Below, in pieces: positions 9,231 through 17,708 of a stretch of DNA of 64,000 nt. Each line of letters begins with the position of its first letter. The first letter of the stretch is position 1. Source of the DNA: Scardovia wiggsiae (lineage in GTDB: Bacteria > Actinomycetota > Actinomycetes > Actinomycetales > Bifidobacteriaceae); assembly GCF_051045985.1 (NCBI RefSeq), contig NZ_CP157350.1, positions 620,001-684,000 of the forward strand. Direction: 5' to 3'. The notes below the pieces were generated by a model. That model had not been told where the DNA came from and did not search any database. It saw nothing but the letters and a program-made list of their open reading frames with translations. A program made the position numbers and the translations under genes.

Positions 9231-9379
9231 AATGTTTACATATGCAAACAACCCTTACACTATAGCGCACGCCCGCGAACAACATGCTGGATCCCGGGAT
9301 TCCTACATACCCCCGCATCAGTACAATGGAATTAACAATCGAAGAATACCTTAAGATAAGAATTGCAGAGATAATATAA

Positions 9380-10642
9380 ATGGGACAGAATCAGCGGTCT
9401 GAAACAGCGGGCCTTATTGCGGGGCTTTTCTCCATGCTGCTGTCGGCGCTTCTCATGTCGATATTTTTAGACAATGCTCCCGCGGTCTGGCTTGTTGCAG
9501 GGCGCCGCCGGCTTGTCGGTTCTGCTATAGTCGCGGTTTTCAGCAGTATTGCGTTTGTGGTCGGGTATGCGCGGCATTCCCGGTCGTGGGACCTCAGGAG
9601 CGGATGGTGGGTGCCTGTCCGCCGTCTGCTGGAGATCGTTTCATTGACAGTAGTCTATGCTACGACGATCTTCTTCATCGTCCTTGCTGCTCTGACAACT
9701 ATCAGCAATATTTTCGGCGCTGAGTTCGGGCAGTATCTGGTTTGGCTTGTAGGCGGGCTGGCTGCCGTCAGCGGGTATATTGTTTTTGTCCAGGGAAGCC
9801 AGCTGAGTGCGAAAACAGTCGCATCGCTTCTCCCGTTCTTCGTTGTGTCCGGGGTGACGACCGCAGGGATGACGTCAGACGACCCGGTCTGGTGGCGCAA
9901 TAATTTCTCCCAACTGGGCGACAGGACTACTTTTGCGGCCACGCTTTTCAACTATACGATCGTTATGGCCGGGATATGCATTATCATCATCAGCTACTTC
10001 TCCCTGTCAGAGCTGATTACCAATTACAGGCTTTCGCTGGCGCATCCCCAGCTGATGGCCGGCAAACCGGCTGAGGATGTACAGGGTAAAGAAAGCGCAG
10101 GTGATGATAGTACCGGCAGTGGCGGCAGCCCTTCCCGGGGGGCAAAGCTGAAGATGTCACTGGGCAGGCTTGCAGAACCCCGCCGGGTAGAGCTTCCTAT
10201 CAGGCATTTTATGGCCCGCATCATCATTATAGGAATGCTTCTTATCCTTACCGCGCTGTGCTTCATGAGCGTCGGGCTTTTCCGGTATACGCCCCATCCG
10301 ATCCTGCATAATGTAGGTGCCCGGGGGCTTGCATTCCCTCTGACTGCGCTGATGGTTTTCCTGCCGTGGCTTGCCCCGCAGCTTTCCAAAACGATCTATG
10401 TTGTTTCCGATCTGATAATTATTGTTATATCGGCTTCTGCGATCGACTGGGTGCGCGGAGGCACTACATTCACTAATGTTGAAGCTCTGGCAGTATTCCT
10501 TTTCATGGCGTGGTTCGTCATCTTCTCGCGCCAGATCGCTGCGATGGAAGCCGACAGGCTGCAGTCAGAAATGCTTATGTATTCAAGCATGTATGCTAAC
10601 GGTTCACAGGAGATAGCTTCCCGTCTCAGCCCGGCAACGTAG
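9380..10642 (+). CDS. Multi-pass integral membrane protein, function unknown
   Basis: A 420-residue protein with about eight hydrophobic segments, beginning at residues ~10-30 and including FFIVLAALTTISNIF, YTIVMAGICIIIISYF and IIIIGMLLILTALCFM. A hydrophilic, Gly/Ser-rich cytosolic-type loop lies at ~225-270. The motif FRYTPHPILHNVGARG after the loop recalls the PHxxxH segment of DUF998-type membrane proteins, but the match is weak and I do not assign a family. It ends 15 bases from the convergent glgX stop. No catalytic or transport signature was found. Confidence 0.75.
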   Translation: MGQNQRSETAGLIAGLFSMLLSALLMSIFLDNAPAVWLVAGRRRLVGSAIVAVFSSIAFVVGYARHSRSWDLRSGWWVPVRRLLEIVSLTVVYATTIFFIVLAALTTISNIFGAEFGQYLVWLVGGLAAVSGYIVFVQGSQLSAKTVASLLPFFVVSGVTTAGMTSDDPVWWRNNFSQLGDRTTFAATLFNYTIVMAGICIIIISYFSLSELITNYRLSLAHPQLMAGKPAEDVQGKESAGDDSTGSGGSPSRGAKLKMSLGRLAEPRRVELPIRHFMARIIIIGMLLILTALCFMSVGLFRYTPHPILHNVGARGLAFPLTALMVFLPWLAPQLSKTIYVVSDLIIIVISASAIDWVRGGTTFTNVEALAVFLFMAWFVIFSRQIAAMEADRLQSEMLMYSSMYANGSQEIASRLSPAT

Positions 10643-10656
10643 CAAAAGGCCCTGTA

Positions 10657-12906
10657 CTACTTCTCACTACCCTCAGCCTGTTCTGCAGGGCTGGATGCTT
10701 CCGCGCCGGTATCTTCTGAAGGGCTGTTATCCTGGTTATCCTGAGGCTTCTCAATGACTTTGATTTCCTGGACCTGATGCGTTGTACCGGAGATATCGCC
10801 CTCATCACTTACCAGAAGCATAAAGCTGCGGGCCTGGGCCATGATGCCGAAGTTCGCCTCGAAAGCAAGCTCCGGGGAGAACTGGTCATGGGTATCTACC
10901 AGCAGGCGCCATTTCCTGCCGTATTTTTCTCCGGGGAGCCTGAACATCATAGGCTCATAATAGGCGTTGAAGATAAGGATGAAATCGTTATCTTTGATCT
11001 GGTTCCCGTTGACATCGGCTTCAGGTATGGCATGGCCGTTGAGGAAGACCATCAGCGTCAGGGCATTGGTATTGTCCCAATCCTCCTGGTCCATAACAGA
11101 ACCCGTATGGTCAAACCATTCTACCTGCGGCGCATTATTGCCTTCCGCTTCTGCGTCAAAGAACTTGCGGCGGTGGAGTACAGGATGCCTCAGCCGCAGA
11201 TGGATCATTTTCTGCGTAAAATCATGAAGCTGCTGGCGTCTCTCATCGAGATCCCAATGTGTCCATGATATGGGGTTGTCCTGGCAATAGGCATTGTTGT
11301 TGCCCTGCTGCGTGCGCATGATCTCATCGCCGCCGTCAAGCATGGGGATGCCCTGGCTGACCATCATAGTTGAAATGAAATTCCTCATCTGCTGGGCCCT
11401 GAGCTCATTGACGTCAGTCACATCTGTAGGGCCTTCCACACCGCAGTTCCATGAACGGTTATTATTATCGCCGTCGCGGTTGTCTTCACCGTTGGCCTCA
11501 TTATGCTTATCGTTATAGCTGACCAGGTCGTTCATAGTAAAGCCGTCGTGGGCTGTAATAAAGTTGATGGATGCAACGGGGCGGCGCCCGTCTGCACGGT
11601 ACAGGTCGGAGCTGCCCATAATGCGGCTTGCAAACTCAGGGAGTTTGGAGGGCTGGGATCTCCAGAAATCGCGCACGGTATCGCGGTACATGCCGTTCCA
11701 CTCGCTCCACAGCGGGGGGAACCCGCCTACCTGGTATCCTTCGGAACCGATATCCCAAGGCTCGGCAATAAGCTTGACGTGGGAAATGACCGGATCCTGC
11801 TGGATAATATCGAAGAAGGCAGAGAGCTTGTCAACTTCAGAGAACTGGCGGGCAAGCGTGGCGGCCAGGTCGAACCGGAACCCATCAACATGCATTTCGG
11901 AGACCCAGTACCGCAGCGAATCCATGATCAGCTGAAGGGTATGGGGGGAGCGCATAAGCAGGGAATTCCCCGTCCCCGTAGTGTCGAAATAGTGGCGTTC
12001 ATTGCCGTCAACGAGACGGTAATACGACCGGTTGTCGATCCCCTTGAAGCTCAGCGTAGGGCCCATATTATTGCCTTCTGCCGTGTGGTTATAGACCACG
12101 TCAAGGATGATCTCAATACCTGCGTCATGGTATGCTCGCACCATGGACTTGAATTCATTGACCTGCTCGCCGCGCTGTCCGGAGCTTGAATATGCATTAT
12201 GCGGGGCAAAAAAGCCGATCGTGTTATATCCCCAGTAATTGCTCAGGCCTTTTGTCTGCAGGAAAGAATCGTTGATGAACTGGTGGACGGGCATCAGCTC
12301 AAGGGCGGTGATCCCCAGGTCTTTCAGATACTTCACCACACTGGGGTGGGCAAGGCCTGCATATGTGCCGCGGATCTCAGGGGGGACCTCCTCATTGAGG
12401 TTAGTCATACCGCGTACATGGGCTTCGTAGATGACGCTGTCATGGTAAGCGATCTGCGGATGCCTGTCATTGCCCCAGTCAAAGAACGGATTGATGACCA
12501 CTGATTTCATTGTATGTGCGGCGGAATCCTCAGTATTTCGGGCATCAGGGTCGTCAGGTTTCGTAATATCATAGGAAAACAGGCTGGCGTCTGAGTCTAT
12601 CATCCCTTCTATCGCCTTGGCATAAGGGTCAAGGAGGAGCTTTGAGGGGGCACACCGCAGCCCGCTGTCGGGATCGTAAGCCCCATACACCCTGTAGCCG
12701 TAGCGCTGCCCGGGCTGTATCCCTACTATGTAAACGTGCCATACAAAAGTATTGCACTCGGTAATTTCTATACGTGTTTCACGGTTGTTGTCGTCAAACA
12801 AGCATAATTCCACGCGCGTAGCCGCGGAAGAATAAAGAGCAAAATTAACGCCTGCGCCATCAAAAGTTGAGCCCAGCGGATACATAGAACCAGGTCTGAT
12901 TTGCAT
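10657..12906 (-). CDS. glgX: Glycogen debranching enzyme GlgX (isoamylase type)
   Basis: A 749-residue GH13 enzyme that cleaves alpha-1,6 branches of glycogen or limit dextrin. An N-terminal CBM48-type domain opens with RPGSMYPLGSTFDGAGVNFA. The GH13 conserved regions are visible: DVVYNHTAEGN (region I), DGFRFDLAAT with the nucleophile Asp (II), KLIAEPWDIG with the acid/base Glu (III) and INFITAHDGF (IV). The last ~40 residues are an acidic Ser/Glu-rich tail. Together with glgC at 54.5 kb it implies glycogen turnover. Glycogen synthase and branching enzyme are not in the window. The start is supported by GAGAGA upstream. Confidence 0.95.
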   Translation of the reverse strand: MQIRPGSMYPLGSTFDGAGVNFALYSSAATRVELCLFDDNNRETRIEITECNTFVWHVYIVGIQPGQRYGYRVYGAYDPDSGLRCAPSKLLLDPYAKAIEGMIDSDASLFSYDITKPDDPDARNTEDSAAHTMKSVVINPFFDWGNDRHPQIAYHDSVIYEAHVRGMTNLNEEVPPEIRGTYAGLAHPSVVKYLKDLGITALELMPVHQFINDSFLQTKGLSNYWGYNTIGFFAPHNAYSSSGQRGEQVNEFKSMVRAYHDAGIEIILDVVYNHTAEGNNMGPTLSFKGIDNRSYYRLVDGNERHYFDTTGTGNSLLMRSPHTLQLIMDSLRYWVSEMHVDGFRFDLAATLARQFSEVDKLSAFFDIIQQDPVISHVKLIAEPWDIGSEGYQVGGFPPLWSEWNGMYRDTVRDFWRSQPSKLPEFASRIMGSSDLYRADGRRPVASINFITAHDGFTMNDLVSYNDKHNEANGEDNRDGDNNNRSWNCGVEGPTDVTDVNELRAQQMRNFISTMMVSQGIPMLDGGDEIMRTQQGNNNAYCQDNPISWTHWDLDERRQQLHDFTQKMIHLRLRHPVLHRRKFFDAEAEGNNAPQVEWFDHTGSVMDQEDWDNTNALTLMVFLNGHAIPEADVNGNQIKDNDFILIFNAYYEPMMFRLPGEKYGRKWRLLVDTHDQFSPELAFEANFGIMAQARSFMLLVSDEGDISGTTHQVQEIKVIEKPQDNQDNSPSEDTGAEASSPAEQAEGSEK

Positions 12907-13102
12907 ATTACTATTCTCTCATATAATACATAGATTTTGTATATCAGCGTGTGGAAAACCGGATAGTCGCGGATACCATATTTATCAATGATTTTGACAG
13001 AATACCCTGTGCATGGGGCGTACCCGTCAGTAAAGCATTAATATAGTCCAGTGATGTTAATAATAAAATGTTCTCCCGGCTTTACGCGCTTATGGGGGAG
13101 GA

Positions 13103-13114
13103 GGGGGGGGGGGG
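13103..13114 (+). repeat. Homopolymeric G12 tract
   Basis: Twelve consecutive G bases in the glgX-ackA intergenic region, flanked by GGGGGAGGA. Such tracts are prone to slippage and to sequencing error. Confidence 0.8.
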
Positions 13115-13183
13115 AGTAGCTCGCCAGGTATGTCAGGGGATATATGCGATTTGGGCAGATATGCAGTCGCAGTTATGCAGCTG

Positions 13184-13267
13184 CTGGTGGTAAAACACGC
13201 AGATATAAAATCTGTTTCGGCGGTTTTCCACATTTTTCGTTTTTATATCTGCGTGTTTTACCACCAG
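13184..13267. repeat. Perfect 27-bp inverted repeat with 30-nt loop
   Basis: The left arm 13184-13210 (CTGGTGGTAAAACACGCAG plus ATATAAAA) is exactly complementary to the right arm 13241-13267. There is no T-run, so it is not a standard terminator. A diverged half-copy lies at 37061-37089. Confidence 0.9.
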
Positions 13268-13304
13268 AGTCAGCAGAGTGGGTACTAAAGAATGGAGCCG
13301 GGCA

Positions 13305-13338
13305 ATAAAAAAGAGGCATGCCAGAATGGCATACCTCT
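13305..13338 (-). terminator. Intrinsic terminator of ackA
   Basis: A stem AGAGGcATGCCA/TGGCATaCCTCT with one mismatch. On the minus strand the stem is followed by a T-run, seen on the plus strand as AATAAAAAA. It lies 70 bases beyond the ackA stop. Confidence 0.8.
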
Positions 13339-13408
13339 AAAATCCTTATTCCAGGCCTGAAATGGGCTTATTAGCGCTTATTGCCTCTTCAGGCCTAATA
13401 TGGTTACC

Positions 13409-14635
13409 TTAACGCCCAAAAACATTCCCGTATGCATCGCCCTTTTCAGCGAGCTTTGCAACCTTGCGGGCAATAGCGAGTTCCTCGTTTGTCGGAATCA
13501 CTGCAATGGTCACAGAGCTGTCCGGCGCGGAAATGACGCGCGGATCGCCGGAGCGGACGGCATTCTTTTCCTTATCGAGTTTAACACCGAAAGGTGCAAG
13601 CTTATCGCACACAGCTTCACGTACGGACGCATCATTCTCGCCGACGCCGGCAGTGAATGTGATCACGTCGCATCCGCCCATCTGTGCAGTGTATGCCCCA
13701 ATGTAGCTGACAATGCGATGGATATAAATATCGAATGCCAGCTGGGCATCTTTATCACCATGGGAACGCAGGTCGTCAACATCGCGCATATCACCATGGC
13801 CAGTAAGCCCCATCATGCCTGACTCCTTGTTGAACAGCGTATCAAGCTGGTCAACATCCATATGGGCGTTACGGATGAGGTGGAAAACGACAGCAGGATC
13901 AATATCTCCGGTCCGCCCGCCCATAACAAGGCCTTCCAGCGGGGTCAGCCCCATGGAAGTCTCTATGGGGCGGCCTGATACCTGCGCCGAAGCGGATGCC
14001 CCGTTGCCGATGTGCAGCACGATCTGCCTAAGCCCCTCAGCCGGTTTGCCAACGGTCTCAGGAACAACGGAGCCGATATACTCGTGGCTTGTCCCATGTG
14101 CGCCGTAGCGGCGGATATGGTACTTTTCAGCAACTTCCTTGTTGAGGGCATATGTGCTCGAAGCCTCAGGGAGTTCAAAGAAGAAGGAGCTGTCAAAAAC
14201 AAACCCCTGCGGGACATCAGGAAGCAGACGTACCATAACTTCGGCGCCGATCGCCTCAGGGCCGTTATGGAGAGGCGCAAGTACCGCCAGATCCTTGACT
14301 TGCTGGATAGTTGCAGGGGTCACCAGCGCGGGTGTAGGGAAGATGTACCCGCCCTGCACCACGCGGTGGCCAACCGCTACAAGCTCATAATCCTTAAGGT
14401 TGGGGCCAAACTCATCGAAGAACCCCAAGACCTTCTTAAGCCCCTGTTCATGGTTTTCGATCTTTTCAGTGAACGTATGCTTTTCGCCGTTGAATTTATG
14501 GGTATAAATGCCATCGGTCGGTTCGCCGATCTTTTCTACGAGTCCGGAGGCCAGGCCCTCCCCGTTTTCCAGATCAACAAGCTGATACTTGATTGAGCTT
14601 GAACCTGAATTAATAACCAGAACGGTTTTCGCCAT
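13409..14635 (-). CDS. ackA: Acetate kinase
   Basis: A 408-residue ASKHA-fold enzyme that converts acetyl phosphate and ADP to acetate and ATP. The phosphate-binding N-terminus VLVINSGSSSIKYQLVD is intact, as are FDSSFFF, RRYGAHGTSHEY and HIGNGASASA (family phosphate-2 loop), TPLEGLVMGGRTGDIDP, and FTAGVGEND near the C-terminus. It is full length. AAAGGAGCC sits ahead of the ATG. By the bifid shunt, phosphoketolase makes the acetyl phosphate that this enzyme uses, giving the characteristic extra ATP. It lies about 1 kb downstream of pta on the same strand, separated by the DUF3862-like gene. Confidence 0.97.
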   Translation of the reverse strand: MAKTVLVINSGSSSIKYQLVDLENGEGLASGLVEKIGEPTDGIYTHKFNGEKHTFTEKIENHEQGLKKVLGFFDEFGPNLKDYELVAVGHRVVQGGYIFPTPALVTPATIQQVKDLAVLAPLHNGPEAIGAEVMVRLLPDVPQGFVFDSSFFFELPEASSTYALNKEVAEKYHIRRYGAHGTSHEYIGSVVPETVGKPAEGLRQIVLHIGNGASASAQVSGRPIETSMGLTPLEGLVMGGRTGDIDPAVVFHLIRNAHMDVDQLDTLFNKESGMMGLTGHGDMRDVDDLRSHGDKDAQLAFDIYIHRIVSYIGAYTAQMGGCDVITFTAGVGENDASVREAVCDKLAPFGVKLDKEKNAVRSGDPRVISAPDSSVTIAVIPTNEELAIARKVAKLAEKGDAYGNVFGR

Positions 14636-14796
14636 TACGGCTCCTTTGTATCACTAGTGGTGTAATTAACACTGTTTAATATACTCGTAAGCCGATACGT
14701 CTGCACAGGGATGTGAGGCGTATCGGCCTGCCGATCCGGCTACTTCACTTCAGTCTAAATATCCAGGCTGCGCGGTCCTGCATGGTTTATATTTTC

Positions 14797-15489
14797 TTAC
14801 TCCAGATTGCTTTGGCTTTTTGAAGTCAATCGGCCGTTGGTAAAGGTAAGTACTGCTGAACCGCTTTTAGCCCCTGTAAACCAGTATGCAGTAACAGTCC
14901 TCTGGCCGCTTACAAGCATCTCATTTAATCCATCCGGTTCACCGTATTTAGCCACAACGTCGTTGTAGCTTGAGCCGTCTGAGATAGTATTATAAGCATT
15001 GATATCCAGCTTGGGCTGACGGGAGAATTTGAAACCAGTGATATTTTTAGAAACTGTCTTGCTGTCAGTAAATTGGACTGTAATGCTTACACTGCCTTTT
15101 GACCACATATTGATTTGAGTTTTTACTCCCTGGAAATCTGATGTTGAAGAAGAGAAAGGTTTCCCAAGTAGTTTCTCTGCATCTGATTCTGTAGATCCGC
15201 CTTCTCCGCTCTTCATAAGGTCGCCGACTTTTATTGAATCAAAATTCTTTCTGAATTCTTCATCCTGAGAAATTGTTTTGTCTGAGCCAGTCGTATTATT
15301 GTTCTTTGCAGCAGAGTTTTCCACGGGGCTGTGTGTGCTGTCTGCCGGAGTTGTGTTACGGCTGTTAGCCAAAGGGATACAGATGGCTATAACTGCAACT
15401 ACAAGCACCCAGAACCACACACGTTTATAGAATCGCTTCTTTCCCGATTTTGTGGATTTAACAGGTAAAATTTCGTTCTGTTCGGACAT
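14797..15489 (-). CDS. Membrane-anchored DUF3862/BLIP-like protein
   Basis: A 230-residue protein. A basic cytosolic tail (KSGKKRFYKR) precedes one membrane segment (about residues 22-40, WFWVLVVAVIAICIPLA), then a Ser/Thr/Asn-rich linker to ~75. The exported part seems to hold two SmpA/BLIP-like alpha-beta repeats. The second, with YNTISDGSSYNDVVAKYGEP and ending LTFTNGRLTSKSQSNL, fits DUF3862. The family fold is shared with beta-lactamase-inhibitory protein and outer-membrane assembly lipoproteins; function here is unknown. No lipobox is present, so it is a signal anchor. It sits between ackA and pta without an obvious metabolic link. Confidence 0.8.
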   Translation of the reverse strand: MSEQNEILPVKSTKSGKKRFYKRVWFWVLVVAVIAICIPLANSRNTTPADSTHSPVENSAAKNNNTTGSDKTISQDEEFRKNFDSIKVGDLMKSGEGGSTESDAEKLLGKPFSSSTSDFQGVKTQINMWSKGSVSITVQFTDSKTVSKNITGFKFSRQPKLDINAYNTISDGSSYNDVVAKYGEPDGLNEMLVSGQRTVTAYWFTGAKSGSAVLTFTNGRLTSKSQSNLE

Positions 15490-15647
15490 ATTTTTCTCCT
15501 TTGATGCTATGAAATCGTTGAGTCTGAACAGAAGAAATTATATATATATATACAATTCTTTGATTAAGACGGGAAAAGGGAGTGCCTTGCAGGAACGATT
15601 ATACAAATATATGCTGATTGCACAGCAGCTATAGCGATCCATTACAT

Positions 15648-15703
15648 AAAAACGGCGGGTATCAGTATGCCTCTTACGGAAAAGCAGCATATTGATACCC
15701 GCT
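15648..15703 (-). terminator. Probable terminator of pta
   Basis: A stem GCGGGTATCA/TGATACCCGC spans a loop with further partial pairing (GTATGC/GCAGCAT). Plus-strand AAAAA at 15648-15652 gives a short T-run on the minus strand. It lies 41 bases beyond the pta stop. Confidence 0.7.
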
Positions 15704-15743
15704 TAGCAAGCTGTCTCTCAGCGTCAGCTGCTGCAGGACACGC

Positions 15744-17432
15744 CTATTCCTGTGCGTATACAGCGGTCAGGGCAATAGTGTTGATGATATCGGCCACCAG
15801 CGCGCCTCGCGAGAGGTCGTTGACCGGCCTGTTCAGCCCCTGGAGCACAGGCCCGATGGCGAGCGCACCGGAAGACCTCTGGACAGCTTTGTAGACGATA
15901 TTCCCTACAGACAGGCTGGGAAACACGAACACATTGACGTGTCCGGCTACCGGGTTGCCTTTGGCTTTTGTTGCAGCAACTTCAGGGGACCATGCGGCAT
16001 CCATCTGGATGGGCCCGACGACGGGCAGTTCCGGGGCTTTCTCTGAGACCAGTCTTGTCGCTTCTTCAACAAGGTCGACATCAGGGCCGGAACCGGAGCC
16101 GAGGGTGGAATAGCTGAGCATGCCTACCTTCGGATCTATGCCGAAAGCACGGGCTGTCTGGGAAGACTGGACAGCGATATCCGCCAGCTGCTGAGCAGTG
16201 GGGTTAAGGTTTATAGCGCAGTCTGCGAATACGGCAATATGGTCGTGGAAGCACATAATAAACGCTCCGGACACCAGCGACGCATCCGGCCTGGTCTTGA
16301 TGAGCTGGAGTGCAGGGCGCACTGTGGCAGCTGTCGTGTTGACAGATCCCGATACCAGCCCGTCAGCTTTTCCAAGGACAACCAGCATGGTGCCGAAGTA
16401 CGACGGGTCTTTAAGTGTTTCGCGTGCCTGTTCAGGCGTCATGCCTTTCTTTGCGCGCAGTTCGCAGAGCTTGTCTACCATTGGCCCGAGGACCGGTTCA
16501 TCATCCATTGCCTGGAAGTGTGCCTTTCTGAGGTTCTGCAGGCCAAGCTCCCTGCCATGGCTGAGGATTTCATCCTGCCGGCCTACGATGATAAGGTCAA
16601 CGATATCCCGTTCCAGAAGGTAGTCAGCAGCCTTGAGGATACGCCCCTCTTCACCTTCCGGAAGGACGATAGTCTTTTTATCCGCTTTTGCGCGGGTAAG
16701 AAGCTCAGCCTGGAAAGCGTAGGGGGTCTCCGGGCGCCGGAAATCAGACCGGTCAATGGCCGCGAGTACTTCAGCTGCAGGCGCAGCCTGCTGGAACAGT
16801 TTCAGCGAAGCAGCCGCCTCCTCATCTGTTGTGCAGCTGTGTGCGGGGATGATCCATACAGGGGCTGCCGAAGCGGAAAGCTCTTCCCTGATATCTTTAG
16901 CTTTATCGATATCATGAGGGTCCCATCCGGTAATGAATATGCCGGCTACAGAGCTTCCGGCCTTAGCGGTTTCGCTGGCACATGCTGCGACTGTACGCTG
17001 GACTTCTTTCGGACTGCGGCTGATGCAGCATACAGCGAGGAAAACAGGGGCTTTCAGATCTGCGGAAACCTGTGTGTCAAGGGTAAAGCCTTCAGGGTCA
17101 AAAGTCGGGCGTTTATCCCTGCCGACGATCACTACAGCATCTGCTCCCATTTCCGGGACAAAGCTTTCCCAGCGGCGGACTATCTCATCACGGGCTGTAT
17201 CGTGATCAAGGATAGCCCTGTTCGGGCATATCACGCGGGCCTGCTCCAGTGTCTCATCCGCTCCCGCTGTATGGATCAGTACATCAGTGAATGCATCATG
17301 GCGGCAGGTTATTGGGTGGAAAATTGCTGTTTTCCTGTTATCCTGGGCCAGAGCCGCGGCTACTCCATTGGCCACCACATTGCGGCCGTTAGCACCTTCA
17401 GGGCTTGCAATGAATATTGTTGTCAGGGACAC
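15744..17432 (-). CDS. pta: Phosphate acetyltransferase (long, DRTGG-containing form)
   Basis: Interconverts acetyl-CoA and acetyl phosphate. The GTG start at 17432 is preferred because AAAGGAG lies 8 bases upstream; an in-frame ATG at 17480 would add 16 mostly basic and polar residues (GTNSKSKQRNKG). Length 562 residues. The N-terminal half is an AAA/DRTGG-like regulatory region (TIFIASPEGANGRNVV, GRDKRPTFDP). The C-terminal catalytic domain starts near PYAFQAELLTRAKADKKTIVLPEGEEGR in sense, and includes VSGSVNTTAATVRPALQLI and QMDAAWSPEVAATKAKG. Same strand as xfp upstream and ackA downstream. Confidence 0.93.
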   Translation of the reverse strand: MSLTTIFIASPEGANGRNVVANGVAAALAQDNRKTAIFHPITCRHDAFTDVLIHTAGADETLEQARVICPNRAILDHDTARDEIVRRWESFVPEMGADAVVIVGRDKRPTFDPEGFTLDTQVSADLKAPVFLAVCCISRSPKEVQRTVAACASETAKAGSSVAGIFITGWDPHDIDKAKDIREELSASAAPVWIIPAHSCTTDEEAAASLKLFQQAAPAAEVLAAIDRSDFRRPETPYAFQAELLTRAKADKKTIVLPEGEEGRILKAADYLLERDIVDLIIVGRQDEILSHGRELGLQNLRKAHFQAMDDEPVLGPMVDKLCELRAKKGMTPEQARETLKDPSYFGTMLVVLGKADGLVSGSVNTTAATVRPALQLIKTRPDASLVSGAFIMCFHDHIAVFADCAINLNPTAQQLADIAVQSSQTARAFGIDPKVGMLSYSTLGSGSGPDVDLVEEATRLVSEKAPELPVVGPIQMDAAWSPEVAATKAKGNPVAGHVNVFVFPSLSVGNIVYKAVQRSSGALAIGPVLQGLNRPVNDLSRGALVADIINTIALTAVYAQE

Positions 17433-17644
17433 GGTCTGCACTCCTTTGTTCCTTTGTTTTGATTTGCTATTTGTTCCCATTACCTTGTTTCAGGCCTTTC
17501 CAGGCCCTGGCTATGCCGGATTTCGCGGCTGCTGTGCCGGTTTACCGGGCATATATCATGCGTGTATACGTGTGTATAGGCATGTATACCAGTGTAATAG
17601 GGAACATGCATAAATCGTATATATATAGTATTTAGGTATATATA

Positions 17645-17677
17645 ATGTCCCCCCTGCCTTCCGGACAGAGGGGACAT
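17645..17677 (-). terminator. Probable terminator of xfp
   Basis: A stem ATGTCCCCCCT/AGAGGGGACAT with a loop of about 11 bases, 32 bases beyond the xfp stop on the minus strand. The T-run is weak. Confidence 0.6.
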
Positions 17678-17708
17678 GCTGCTTAAGGCAGCCGGTTACG
17701 GGTTTTAT

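Larger units (their letters stand above)
12907..13408. other. Intergenic region between glgX and ackA with repeats
   Basis: A 502-bp gap without a recognised gene. It holds the upstream region of minus-strand glgX, a G12 tract inside a possible 41-codon ORF, a perfect 27-bp inverted repeat, the ackA terminator, and a further imperfect palindrome built on AGGCCTGAA and TTCAGGCCT near 13353-13398. Confidence 0.8.

Noticed and set aside
12950..13232. Two TTTTCCACA (DnaA-box-like) sites, one at 12950-12958 (minus) and one at 13224-13232, as a possible replication origin.
   Set aside because: Only two imperfect boxes, no dnaA, dnaN, recF or gyrB nearby, and no AT-rich unwinding region; 9-mers like this occur by chance.
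16239..17462. A 407-codon open frame on the plus strand opposite pta.
   Set aside because: It is a shadow of the well-supported pta frame, with no ribosome site and low-quality protein composition (many Cys, Arg, Tyr).
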